DNA of 64,000 nucleotides from Opitutia bacterium ISCC 52 (lineage in GTDB: Bacteria > Verrucomicrobiota > Verrucomicrobiia > Opitutales > UBA2995), in assembly GCA_014529675.2 (NCBI GenBank), contig CP076040.1, positions 3,863,894-3,927,893 of the forward strand, read 5' to 3'. A program made the translations under genes and the position numbers. The notes below the pieces were generated by a model. That model was not told where the DNA came from, ran no database searches, and saw only the letters and a program-made list of their open reading frames with translations. Shown here one piece after another: positions 54,200 to 63,273 of this stretch; the stretch's first letter is position 1; each line of letters opens with the position of its first letter.

Positions 54200-55180
54200 A
54201 TGACCAAATCGATTAATACAATCCTCGCAGTTCTGCTATCTTTCCTTGCCGGATGTAAACCCTCTGATCCAAACGCAGCTGCCTCCAACTACCCAAGCAA
54301 GACCATCACCGTTATCTGCCCATGGGCCGCCGGAGGGGGAACGGATCGCCTATCCCGGTTTATAGCAGACCAGCTTCAGTCGGAACTAGGGAAACCCGGT
54401 GTTGTAATGAATAGAACTGGAGGAAGCGGCGCCGTGGGACACTCAGCCGGAGCACTGGCCAAACCCGATGGTCACACCATCACAATGATTACGTTTGAAC
54501 TGAGCACCATGCATTGGATGGGCATCTCAGATCTTACCTGGGAAGACTATGAACCGGTACTCCAGATGAATGCAGATGCTGCAGCGATTATTGTTCGAGC
54601 GGACGCTCCCTGGAAAAACCTTAATGAGTTTCTAGCAGCGGCCAAGGCCGACCCAGGAAATATAACCATGTCAGGAACATCAACCGGAGGTGCTTGGGAT
54701 TTGGCCCGAGCAGGTTTTCAGCTGGAAGCCGGTGTCCCAGTAGAAGCCATTCGCTGGATTCCGACGAAGGGATCTGCTCCCTCTATTGTCGAGTTGCTGG
54801 GAGGTCATATCGACGCTGTTTGTTGCAGTGTCCCGGAAGCCATTTCTCAAATTGAAGCAGGCCAACTTAGAACATTGGCCGTTATGTCAGAGAATCGTCT
54901 ACCCGACTACCCGGACATGCCAACCGTCAAGGAGTCGGGCATCAACTGGGTGGCCGTTGGATGGCGCGGACTAGCAATCCCCAAAGGGACTCCCGAACCA
55001 ATCCTGAAAACCATCAGGGAAGCCTGCGAAAGAATTGTCACTTCGCCCGCGTATGATGATTTCATGAAAAAGAATGGCTTTTCAACCGAGATCAGAACCG
55101 GAGATGCATTCGCTCAATTCCTGGCCGACCAAGACAGCCAATGGAAGACGGTGATCGAAGCCGCAGGTTATGCCAAATAA
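54200..55180 (+). CDS. tctC: TTT substrate-binding lipoprotein
   Basis: The periplasmic binding protein of a tripartite tricarboxylate transporter, 326 residues. Lipobox LSFLAGC near residue 19. The mature part follows the family: YPSKTITVICPWAAGGGTDR, NRTGGSGAVGHSAGALAKPD, SGTSTGGAWDLARAGF and IPTKGSAPSIVELLGGHIDA. Its stop overlaps the TctB start by 11 bp. The C-terminal part has an IVTSPAYDDFMKKNGFSTEI end. Ligand unknown; carboxylates such as citrate or sugar acids are usual. Confidence 0.94.
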   Translation: MTKSINTILAVLLSFLAGCKPSDPNAAASNYPSKTITVICPWAAGGGTDRLSRFIADQLQSELGKPGVVMNRTGGSGAVGHSAGALAKPDGHTITMITFELSTMHWMGISDLTWEDYEPVLQMNADAAAIIVRADAPWKNLNEFLAAAKADPGNITMSGTSTGGAWDLARAGFQLEAGVPVEAIRWIPTKGSAPSIVELLGGHIDAVCCSVPEAISQIEAGQLRTLAVMSENRLPDYPDMPTVKESGINWVAVGWRGLAIPKGTPEPILKTIREACERIVTSPAYDDFMKKNGFSTEIRTGDAFAQFLADQDSQWKTVIEAAGYAK

Positions 55181-55646
55181 CGGAAAGCAACCATTCAGCG
55201 GCAATATTTGGCTAGGCATTTTCTTTATTTGTACCACCTTGGCTGTGCTCGTCTTATCGAGTTCCATTCAATCCATCGGCCTAGGAAACAATTTCGATCC
55301 AGGACCCAAGGCATTCCCCATGGGATTATCCCTCCTCCTAGCCGCCGGGGGAGCATTCGAGTTCGTCAGAAGAAAACCATCTGAACCAAAAGAAGTGCCG
55401 GTAAAAGGCGAAGGGAAATCGGTCTTGCTCCTCTTAGGTGCATTTGCCGTTTACGTGATATTACTCCCTTGGCTGGGATTCGCCACCAGCACTTTGATAA
55501 TGGCCACAACGATGATGATGATACTCGGGAATCCCTGGTGGAGAGCCCTGTCATTATCCCTCATTCTCTTAACCATCATTTACGTACTGTTCGTACAATT
55601 TTTTCGGGTACAGCTACCAAGTGGCGTATTCGGAATGCCTTTCTGA
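55170..55646 (+). CDS. tctB: TTT small membrane subunit
   Basis: A 158-residue TctB-type protein with four hydrophobic helices (WLGIFFICTTLAVLVLSSSI, FPMGLSLLLAAGGAFEF, VLLLLGAFAVYVILLPWLGF, LSLILLTIIYVLFVQFF). FDPGPKAFP is the family motif near the end of helix 1. Its start lies within the end of tctC, and its TGA shares a base with the TctA ATG (TGATG). The three genes are translated as a coupled set. Confidence 0.92.
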   Translation: MPNNGKQPFSGNIWLGIFFICTTLAVLVLSSSIQSIGLGNNFDPGPKAFPMGLSLLLAAGGAFEFVRRKPSEPKEVPVKGEGKSVLLLLGAFAVYVILLPWLGFATSTLIMATTMMMILGNPWWRALSLSLILLTIIYVLFVQFFRVQLPSGVFGMPF

Positions 55647-57136
55647 TGTCTGTGCTATCTGAGCTCCTCCAAGTACACGTACTACTTCCCTGGCTACTGG
55701 GAATGTTATTCGGAATCTTTGTCGGTGCAACCCCGGGACTGACAGCCACCATGGCCGTGGCATTGATCGTACCCGTTAGCTTTTACATGCCAGACCCCAA
55801 CACCGGGCTGGCAATGATTATCGGCGTCAGCTTCACCGCCATTTTTGCCGGGGACATACCAGCAACCTACTTGCGGATCCCAGGAACTCCGGCTTCCGCT
55901 GCGGCTACTCTCGATGGCCATCAACTTGCCAAGCAAGGACGAGGCCGATTTGCGCTACTCATAGATTTGTTCTGCTCGAGCATCGGTGGCCTGATCGGCG
56001 TCACCCTTCTGATTCTTATAGCCCCACAACTCGCTCGCTTTGCGCTCAAGTTCTCAAACTTTGAGTATTTCTGGTTAGCCATTTTTGGACTTAGCATGAG
56101 CGCAGTTGTAAGTAGCGGAAACACCCGAAGAGGCCTACTGGCGGCTGCATTCGGCATGCTCCTGGCAACCATTGGGCTGGATGTAGTGAGCGGGGCCCAA
56201 CGATTTACATTCGGCAACCCCGAGCTCATGGGTGGACTCGGATTTATTCCGGTGATGATAGGTTTGTTTGGCGTATCAGAAGTTATTCGCAGCGTCCTAT
56301 CCGGATTCAAAGCTGAAGACACCGACACTACGAACTCAGACAAGGGCGATTCGGCCCTTCATGCTTGGCTCGCTATCTGGAAACACAAACTCACCGTATT
56401 CAAATCCTCCATAGCCGGAACCATCATCGGGGCTCTTCCGGGCGCAGGGGCAGATATTGCAGCCTGGGCTGCTTATGGCCTGGAGCAACGGACTTCGAAA
56501 AAGGGAGCTAACTTTGGGAAAGGTGAAGTTGCGGGCGTAGTGGCTCCCACGAGCGCCAACAACGCTGCGGTTAGTGGTGCATGGATTCCGGCATTGGTAT
56601 TCGGTATTCCCGGTGATGCAGTCACTGCTATCGTCCTTGGTGCATTGATGATGTACGAGATCAAACCTGGGCCACTCATCTTCGAACAGAACCCAGAACA
56701 GATAAACGCCATCTTCCTTATCGCGCTCATCACCCAATTACTACTCATACCCTGTGGTTACTTAGGCCTAAAGACCTTTGGCTGGTTGCTCAAACTGCCA
56801 CGCAGCATGATCATGGTCGCAGTATTAGTATTTTCGGTCGTCGGCTCATTCTCACTGAGAAACAGCATATTCGACGTCTACGTCATGGCTATATTTGGCT
56901 TAGTCGGGTACTTTCTGGAAGCCAGGCGAGTCCCGTTGGCTCCTCTCATACTGGGCCTCATCCTCGGTCCCATGGTGGAAGAGAATTTCAGAACGGGCCT
57001 CATAAAGTCCGAAGGTAGTTTGCTCCCCTTTCTCAATCGCCCCATCTGCACATTTTTGGTCCTGCTGCTCATTGCGGCTTTCTTTAGCCCCCTCATATTG
57101 AAGAGAATTCGCCGAAAACCAGCAAAGTTGTCATAA
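55646..57136 (+). CDS. tctA: TTT large membrane permease
   Basis: A 496-residue TctA with about 10-12 helices, complete in this window. The start at 55646 overlaps tctB by one base; the 59 extra codons upstream are tctB in another frame. The family landmarks GIFVGATPGLTATMAVAL and IPGTPASAAATLDGHQLAKQ lie near the start, and GTIIGALPGAGADIAAWAAY lies in the centre. It is a paralogue of the gene at 1-1197. A weak stem (TGCTC/GAGCA, 57149-57168) follows and may end the transcript. Confidence 0.95.
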   Translation: MSVLSELLQVHVLLPWLLGMLFGIFVGATPGLTATMAVALIVPVSFYMPDPNTGLAMIIGVSFTAIFAGDIPATYLRIPGTPASAAATLDGHQLAKQGRGRFALLIDLFCSSIGGLIGVTLLILIAPQLARFALKFSNFEYFWLAIFGLSMSAVVSSGNTRRGLLAAAFGMLLATIGLDVVSGAQRFTFGNPELMGGLGFIPVMIGLFGVSEVIRSVLSGFKAEDTDTTNSDKGDSALHAWLAIWKHKLTVFKSSIAGTIIGALPGAGADIAAWAAYGLEQRTSKKGANFGKGEVAGVVAPTSANNAAVSGAWIPALVFGIPGDAVTAIVLGALMMYEIKPGPLIFEQNPEQINAIFLIALITQLLLIPCGYLGLKTFGWLLKLPRSMIMVAVLVFSVVGSFSLRNSIFDVYVMAIFGLVGYFLEARRVPLAPLILGLILGPMVEENFRTGLIKSEGSLLPFLNRPICTFLVLLLIAAFFSPLILKRIRRKPAKLS

Positions 57137-57944
57137 AAGCCTGAAGAGTGCTCCCACAAATGAGAGCATTTAGAATCGGAAATTTCTCCTATTGCTTCAT
57201 CGGAATCGCTAAAAATCGGGCCGTATCAGTGCACCGCTGTACAAAAATACCTGCTATATTCTAGCCAAAATGGCTTATTCTGGCAACGAGCAGCCCTAAA
57301 AGGCCCCCGTCTACCCTGAGAGGCCGTAACTGCATCCTTTCTCGTATTCCCGCCATACCATTCCTAAATTATCTCACACCCAGGCTCTATAAAACCCAGG
57401 AATACCAATACCTAGGCCGTTTTAGCCATTGAGATGTTTCCACCAAGCAATTGGACAAATATTCAAGTTTTTCAAAAATAAGATCGCTATAATAGTCAGT
57501 CATTCAAAGCACCATGGATCCCATTGGAGACAAACTGGCATTTTCACCTCATAATTATAGGAATAATGCCTCTTACTACCCCATTTACGGTAAAAAATAC
57601 TCTTTGACAGACCCCCATAAGACCATAGAACATGTTCTTTCTCCATAGAACATACCATCTGCGCTACTACAAACTCCAACCTTCTCCGAACCCGCTTATA
57701 CATCGGAGTGAGGGTTCAAACTGCTCAACTAAACAAACTACCATTAGATAAAGACTGCTCATTGTTGTCAGAGACTTGGCTCGATTCCAAATCCCGTAAG
57801 ATTGGATCAAATCAAACGGACAACCGTTCCAAGACATGCGGACAGCTAGCCCATTTGGCTACGATTTCCCAGTAACTACTTTCTAAACTTGATATTCGCC
57901 CCCGTAAAACGGCGGATTTTTCTTAGACTAAAACATAACCCATT
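57137..57944. other. Long upstream region of the TonB receptor gene
   Basis: About 800 bp without a credible gene. It contains a direct repeat CCATAGAACAT at 57623-57633 and 57643-57653, the first overlapping a palindrome AGAACATGTTCT (57627-57638), and a second palindrome AACGG-ACAA-CCGTT (57815-57828). The ORF at 57500-57703 on the minus strand covers the putative operators and lacks any family sign. The length suggests a regulated promoter or a long leader RNA. Confidence 0.6.
57623..57653 (+). promoter_or_regulatory. Candidate operator pair upstream of the TonB receptor
   Basis: CCATAGAACAT occurs twice, starting 20 bp apart, close to two turns of the helix. The left copy extends into the perfect palindrome AGAACATGTTCT. 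The site lies about 290 bp before the receptor gene. A TTGACA word at 57604-57609 is nearby without a good -10. The regulator is unknown. Confidence 0.4.
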
Positions 57945-60900
57945 ATGAATAAACTACTACGTTGGTCCAAGCTTTGGTTGCTTGGCTTACTATTACCCGT
58001 GGCACTGCCACTCGCCGTCCAGGCGCAAGAAGATGACGAAGAGGACGTATTCGAATTGAGTCCGTTCTCTGTCGAAGCAAGTGAGGATGACGGCTATATG
58101 GCCCAAACCACACTCGCAGGTTCTCGTGTTAGAACCAGTGTCCGTGACATTGGTGCTTCCATTGCAATTATCACTGAAGAGTACCTGGAAGATACCGGTG
58201 CTGTTGATGGTGAATCTCTACTTGCCAATGTTGGTAACGTAGAAGTCGGTGGATCTCTAGGTAACTTCGCAAATTCTGGCGGAGGAACTGGAACACAGGA
58301 AACTCGTGAAAATCCACAACGCGGTCAACGTATTCGTGGTCTTGTAAGCGCGATTACAACTCGTGATTACTTCCAAACAGATATTCCATTCGATTCATAC
58401 AACACAACTCGTGTGACTGTGAATCGTGGACCTAACTCCATTCTGTTTGGTTTGGGATCTCCCGGGGGTGTTATCAACAATAGCACCGCCAAAGCTCAAA
58501 TCGGTACCGACACAGGACAAGTCCGTTTCCGTGTAGACCACCGTGGCGGACACCGTGAAAGCCTCAACGTGAACAAGACGATCATAGAAGATCGCTTGGC
58601 CATCCGCGTTGCTATGTTGAATGAAAATATCAAATGGCAACAAGAGCCTGCAAACGAATCAGATCAACGTTTCTTCGTTGCCTGGGATGCAGTGCTTCTT
58701 GAAAACGAAGGCGTAGACTGGCTCGGTAAGACTCGTTTCCGCGGAAGCTTCGAAGCTGGCGAAATCGATCGCAATGCTCCGGACGTAATTCCTCCTACCG
58801 ATGGATTTTCTGGTTGGTGGAACGGTATCGGTACTCAGGAAGACGTGAACCGCATCCTTTCTGTTCCTGGAGTAGGATTGGGTGATGTCTCCAATCAAGC
58901 TATGACTTCTCAACAAGTATTAAGCGCGATTAATGCCGGTATTGAGTCCGTTCCCGATACCTGGGGAGGAACAACGCAAGAATACGCTGAGCTCGAAGGA
59001 CAATTTGTTCCCGGAGTTACAGTAGACCGTTTCAAACGTTCAAACCCGCTTGGAAATGACCCAACAGAAGGTGGTCGTAATCTTTCTCAGCAACGGGTAC
59101 CATACTTCCTATACCCAGCAATTAACTACAATACCCACAATGACCCAACTCAAGGATGGAACGATCCTGAGTTAACCGGCATTCAAGGTATCATGGGTCG
59201 TTGGAGACCGCGCGTTTTGTTCCCTAATGGATCCAGAAAGAACATCACCCAAGACGTTCGCTGGTCTAATACTCCTACAGGTGGAACAGGCTTTGTTCAG
59301 CCTTCCATCCAGAATCGCGACATCTTCGATTATCACAACTTGAACTTCCTCGGAACTACCAGTGAAGTGACCCGTGATTTCGAAATCCGTCAGTTCGTGC
59401 TGGAACAGGAATTCTTAGACGGAGCTATTGGTTTGGAAATTGCCTATGACGAGCAAGACGAGAGTCGTTTCACCCGCACACCGTTTGACGGTGGTGGAGA
59501 CAAAACGATCAATCTCGATCTTTCTCAAAACCATGGATCCGGTGACATCGACTACGATGGTATTGCCGATCGTCACTTCAATGAAAACCTTGGACGTCCA
59601 GTGGTTGCATACCTAGGAACCGTTGATACTGCACGTGAAAACGAGCAGGATACCTTCCGTGCGACACTCTTCGGTAGCTTAGACTTCTCTGACTACGTAG
59701 ACGGCAAACTAGGTAGCATCCTTGGTAGCCACACAGTGACTGGTCTTTACGAAGATCGTGATAACTTCTTCTGGACTCGCAGCCACCGTGGATCCTGGTG
59801 GGCTGACAATAGCAAATGGCCAGGTAGCCCAGACATTTCTAATGGTTTGAGTGACAACTTCCGCCGTGTAGTTCGTAGCCAGATCTACCTGGGTGGAGAC
59901 ACACGTGGTCTTTCCAGTGCTGACGATGTTCGCATCGACGGATACTTGGATATCTCAAGACAAGAGTTTCCTGAAGTCGGAGACGAATATGGTATCTGGT
60001 ACTTCGATAATGGCGAAAAAGATGCCAAACAGGAAACCTGGCGTATCATCGAGAACATCTCAGGTGGTAACACCCAGCTGACCAATCTGAAGTCTTCGGC
60101 TTATAGCTTGAACAGTCGTTTCCTAGACGGACACATCGTTGGTATGTATGCTAACCGAACGGACGAACAGTCTGTTTGGCAACGCATTCAGGAAAACGTT
60201 AACTACGGTGATCCAGATGAACCAGGCGTTGTTCCTCTCAGAGTCGACAAACCTGGAACCAACGAAATCGACGGATCCTTCAACATGCGTCTGCTTGAGC
60301 TCGAGCCTGAGCCAGCAACCGTGGATAAAGACGACACGACCACCTGGAGTGTAGTTGCTAAGTATCCTGAAGTGCTTCTTGGTGACCTGCCTTTCGGCAT
60401 GGACCTCTACGGACACTACTACGAAGCGGAAAGTTTCGTTCCAGCTGGTATCTCAAACAACATCCTCAATCAGCCACTGGCTAGTCCTTTCGGTACTACT
60501 GAGGAATATGGTTTCACTATCGAGTTGTTCGAGCGCCGCTTGGCTATCCGTTACAACAAGTTCGAAACTGCCAGTGCCAACAACCGCACCAACCTTGGTG
60601 GTGGACTGAATCAGATCGCTGGTCGTATCAGCTTCTACCTCGACCGGATCACTTCGGCTGACAATGACACTGCAACCACGCTGTATCCTGAAGGTTTCAA
60701 TGGCTTCGGCGTAGCACCGGATGAAGGATCAGACGCTGCTTTGACACCAGATACGATTCCTGACAACCGCCAACGTAAGAGTGGAACCGGTGCTGACCTT
60801 ATGGGCTTCACTTCGTTTGACGAATACTACGCGGCCATCATCGACGCGGTTCTTCCTGAGCTTCAGTCCATTTTCAATCACCGCATTTTGCGCGACGAAA

Positions 60901-61646
60901 ATGGTCAAGCGTTTGAAGTAAGCGATCCGATTCGTGGATTGAACTCTACACGTGACTTCGTAGCAACCGGTTCTGAAATTGATATTGTGGGTCGCTTGAC
61001 CGACAACCTCAGTCTCTCATTGAACTTCGCTGAGCAAGCAACCGTGACTTCCAATACAGCTCCAGTAGCTGCGGAAATCGCATTTGCACAAGCTGAGCGT
61101 CTGCAACGTCCCGTCCCTACCTCTCCTGGAGGATGGGCACTGTGGGATCTTCGTGGTTCTCCGTTCCAAGTTGAGTCTGACCAAATCGGTCAACGTTTTG
61201 AAAACCAAACGCTTCGCCCCATTCGCTTGGCTTTGGCTCTCGACGGAACACAGAATCCGGAACAACGGAAATACCGCTGGAACACCACCCTGCGTTACGA
61301 CTTCAATGAAGGTCGCCTGAAGGGTCTGCAAGCGGGTGTAACTGCTCGTTACCAGGATAAGGTTGCTGTAGGATATCCAAACCTATTGGACGAATTCGGC
61401 ACGATCCTACCTGACGTTGCCAACCCATGGTTCGGAAAAGACTCCATCGATGGAGACCTCTTCCTACGTTACCGTCGGGCACTCACCGACAAGATCGACT
61501 GGACTGTTCAGTTCAATGCGCGGAATCTTTACCGCAGCAATGGATCGAATGATATCCCAGTTAGGGCCAATCCAGATGGCACTGTTGCCATTATCCGCGT
61601 GCCGGTTGAGCAACAGTACTTCTTGACGAATACCTTTACTTTCTAA
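57945..61646 (+). CDS. TonB-dependent outer-membrane receptor
   Basis: A 1233-residue receptor for active uptake across the outer membrane, powered by TonB. The signal (LLGLLLPVALPLAVQAQ) is followed by an acidic patch and FELSPFSVEASEDDGY, a start common in Opitutae receptors. The plug domain has SLLANVGNVEVGG and NRGPNSILFGLGSPGGVIN, and the barrel ends in a terminal Phe (TNTFTF). The long barrel is consistent with import of glycans or other large substrates. Codon choice differs from the neighbours: Arg is mostly CGT and Gly mostly GGT or GGA, as in strongly expressed genes. A terminator follows at once. No SusD-like partner is present. Confidence 0.95.
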   Translation: MNKLLRWSKLWLLGLLLPVALPLAVQAQEDDEEDVFELSPFSVEASEDDGYMAQTTLAGSRVRTSVRDIGASIAIITEEYLEDTGAVDGESLLANVGNVEVGGSLGNFANSGGGTGTQETRENPQRGQRIRGLVSAITTRDYFQTDIPFDSYNTTRVTVNRGPNSILFGLGSPGGVINNSTAKAQIGTDTGQVRFRVDHRGGHRESLNVNKTIIEDRLAIRVAMLNENIKWQQEPANESDQRFFVAWDAVLLENEGVDWLGKTRFRGSFEAGEIDRNAPDVIPPTDGFSGWWNGIGTQEDVNRILSVPGVGLGDVSNQAMTSQQVLSAINAGIESVPDTWGGTTQEYAELEGQFVPGVTVDRFKRSNPLGNDPTEGGRNLSQQRVPYFLYPAINYNTHNDPTQGWNDPELTGIQGIMGRWRPRVLFPNGSRKNITQDVRWSNTPTGGTGFVQPSIQNRDIFDYHNLNFLGTTSEVTRDFEIRQFVLEQEFLDGAIGLEIAYDEQDESRFTRTPFDGGGDKTINLDLSQNHGSGDIDYDGIADRHFNENLGRPVVAYLGTVDTARENEQDTFRATLFGSLDFSDYVDGKLGSILGSHTVTGLYEDRDNFFWTRSHRGSWWADNSKWPGSPDISNGLSDNFRRVVRSQIYLGGDTRGLSSADDVRIDGYLDISRQEFPEVGDEYGIWYFDNGEKDAKQETWRIIENISGGNTQLTNLKSSAYSLNSRFLDGHIVGMYANRTDEQSVWQRIQENVNYGDPDEPGVVPLRVDKPGTNEIDGSFNMRLLELEPEPATVDKDDTTTWSVVAKYPEVLLGDLPFGMDLYGHYYEAESFVPAGISNNILNQPLASPFGTTEEYGFTIELFERRLAIRYNKFETASANNRTNLGGGLNQIAGRISFYLDRITSADNDTATTLYPEGFNGFGVAPDEGSDAALTPDTIPDNRQRKSGTGADLMGFTSFDEYYAAIIDAVLPELQSIFNHRILRDENGQAFEVSDPIRGLNSTRDFVATGSEIDIVGRLTDNLSLSLNFAEQATVTSNTAPVAAEIAFAQAERLQRPVPTSPGGWALWDLRGSPFQVESDQIGQRFENQTLRPIRLALALDGTQNPEQRKYRWNTTLRYDFNEGRLKGLQAGVTARYQDKVAVGYPNLLDEFGTILPDVANPWFGKDSIDGDLFLRYRRALTDKIDWTVQFNARNLYRSNGSNDIPVRANPDGTVAIIRVPVEQQYFLTNTFTF

Positions 61647-61671
61647 GTAAAAGCTATTTCAAAAATCTCAA

Positions 61672-61704
61672 AGCCCCTGTCGGAAACGACAGGGGCTTTT
61701 TTGT
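61672..61704 (+). terminator. Strong terminator after the TonB receptor
   Basis: AAAGCCCCTGTCG and CGACAGGGGCTTTTTT form a 12-13 bp stem with a short AAA loop and a six-T tail, about 25 bp beyond the stop. Confidence 0.92.
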
Positions 61705-61719
61705 AGAAAAGCTTCACCC

Positions 61720-61846
61720 TGTTCCGGTTCTGCTGCGCAGCCCGGTCTGTTATTTTTGCTGCGCTGCATTAAGGTGTCACTGCGTTCGGTAGTCGTCGCT
61801 TCGCTCCTCGGAACTCTTGTTCCGGTTCTGCTGCGCAGCCCGGTCT
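61720..61846. repeat. 29-bp direct repeat pair
   Basis: Copies at 61720-61748 and 61818-61846 are identical (core GGTTCTGCTGCGCAGCCCGG, itself partly palindromic: CTGCTGCGCAG). They bracket 69 bp of the TGCGTTCGGTA-type repeat also seen at 4411-4555. Confidence 0.85.
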
Positions 61847-61860
61847 TGTCGTCGCGTTGC

Positions 61861-61921
61861 TCCTCTTCCTCTTCCTCTTCCTCTTCCTCTTCCTCTTCCT
61901 CTTCCTCTTCCTCTTCCTCTT
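61861..61921. repeat. (CCTCTT)n hexamer tract, longest copy
   Basis: Ten nearly perfect CCTCTT units, followed directly by AATCGG. The longest and cleanest of the hexamer tracts in the window. Confidence 0.92.
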
Positions 61922-62054
61922 AATCGGAAACTACAATCCGAGGGAACATGCACGGAACAAACACAGGCATCTTACCATATCCTTATACACATCTTTTTTG
62001 AGCCATTTATCAGGACTTCAGAACGAACGAGTTCTAAAGGATTATTGTGATTTA

Positions 62055-62123
62055 GGTAGGGACGGATCGCCGAGCCGTCCGAAACTCTTTGGCCAACGGC
62101 TCGCTCGGCGATCGAGCCCTACC
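62055..62123. repeat. REP-like palindrome related to the 27-bp repeat
   Basis: GGTAGGGACGGATCGCCGAG at the left is mirrored by CTCGGCGATCGAGCCCTACC at the right, with an inner ACGGCT/AGCCGT pair. The CTCGGCGAT...CCCTACC arm is a variant of the 27-bp family. Confidence 0.75.
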
Positions 62124-62234
62124 ATCTAAGGTACTACGCATCATGGATGACTAGAGTAATATGTGTTGGTATTCGCAGAGTCCAGATTTTGTGCTACTCT
62201 ATTACTGACACCTGAACACTGAAACCGTTTCCCC

Positions 62235-63176
62235 CTACCCTTTCACACTCTTAGTCACGCTATTGCGATACTGTCTGGGAGACTCCCCAATTGTATTGGC
62301 AAAGAAACGTGAGAAGGACGACAAAGTTGTAAAACCCAACTCAAATGCGATATCCGTAAAACTCATGCTCGAGTTTTGCATTAACTGAATAGCTTGGTGG
62401 GCGCGAAAGTTTTTGATGTAAGCTCCAAGGCTGATGTTAAACTGCTGCCGAAACACAGCCCGTAAATTGCTCTCAGACATATTCAACGCACGAGCGATGT
62501 CCGAGACACTTTGTAAAGTCCCAGGATTCGAAGTCAGACAATCCTGGATTCCACGGATGAGCGCATTCGATGACCCCTTGATATTTCCACCTTGCATCGT
62601 TTCAGAGACCTCATGCCTGACCTTCTCCCGCAGATGATTGATCAACATGGCAGAGTCCAAAGTCAGCCGACGATTATACCGCTCCACAGGAAAAGGGGTC
62701 AGTTCTTGATTATTGACATTTGAGCCAAGAAGTAAGGACTGGCCCTTTTGGTAATGGTCAATAATCCGGGCCAGAAGCTCATGGCAACGCTTGTCCATCT
62801 TTAGGATCCTATGCCGAAACGCCTGCATAGCGGTTGGGAGCTCTAGCTCGAAGGTAAGGAAGAGCCACACCAAATTCGTGTCAGCCAAATCGATAAAATG
62901 ATGAAACTGGTAGGGAAACACCATCATCGCATCGCCCGGCTTCAAGCGCCAATGAATCCCATCCAAATTCATGGTTCCTTCAGTCATCAAATTGAAGAGC
63001 AACACGTATCGATGATGCGGATAACCATCAAAGGAGCGTCGCTGAAGCTCTTGAGTCGTTTTCCTGGAAAACACAATCAAGTTGCGAGGGATACAGATAT
63101 CCTCCGCCGTACGGCCCGAAAAGTAGTCATCAGGCACTGATAGATTCAACGCATCCTGTAAGAGTGAAAAGCGCAT
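62235..63176 (-). CDS. AraC-family transcriptional regulator
   Basis: A 313-residue regulator with a cupin-type N-terminal sensor (RYVLLFNLMTEGTMNLDGIH, LKPGDAMMVFPYQFHHFIDL) and two C-terminal helix-turn-helices: SVSDIARALNMSESNLRAVF and FTDIAFELGFTTLSSFSRFF, ending GESPRQYRNS. The sensor form fits a sugar-responsive activator. It diverges from the glucosamine-6-phosphate deaminase gene across 97 bp, so it may control that gene and an amino-sugar pathway. Confidence 0.92.
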   Translation of the reverse strand: MRFSLLQDALNLSVPDDYFSGRTAEDICIPRNLIVFSRKTTQELQRRSFDGYPHHRYVLLFNLMTEGTMNLDGIHWRLKPGDAMMVFPYQFHHFIDLADTNLVWLFLTFELELPTAMQAFRHRILKMDKRCHELLARIIDHYQKGQSLLLGSNVNNQELTPFPVERYNRRLTLDSAMLINHLREKVRHEVSETMQGGNIKGSSNALIRGIQDCLTSNPGTLQSVSDIARALNMSESNLRAVFRQQFNISLGAYIKNFRAHQAIQLMQNSSMSFTDIAFELGFTTLSSFSRFFANTIGESPRQYRNSVTKSVKG

Positions 63177-63273
63177 AAGAAGCCTTCAATTCAATCGAAA
63201 ACGCTAAATTTGATGCAGTATGTGAAAAGTTTTTACCAGACTATAAATGCTATAGTTGGCATCTACCCATAAA

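Larger units (their letters stand above)
61705..62234. other. Repeat-dense spacer between the receptor and the AraC gene
   Basis: No gene. In order: a 29-base direct repeat (61720-61748 and 61818-61846) around TGCGTTCGGTAGTCGTCGCTTCGC-type words, a (CCTCTT)n tract (61861-61921), a palindrome with GGTAGGG...CCCTACC ends (62055-62123) and a short AT-rich part before the AraC stop. ORFs through this region are repeat translations. Confidence 0.65.

Noticed and set aside
57500-57703. 67-residue minus-strand ORF upstream of the TonB receptor
   Set aside because: Lies over putative operator repeats and has no family or ribosome-site support.
61857-62129. ORF giving an LFLFLF run, looking like a membrane protein
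   Set aside because: The apparent membrane helix is only the hexamer repeat; no start context and no similarity beyond it.
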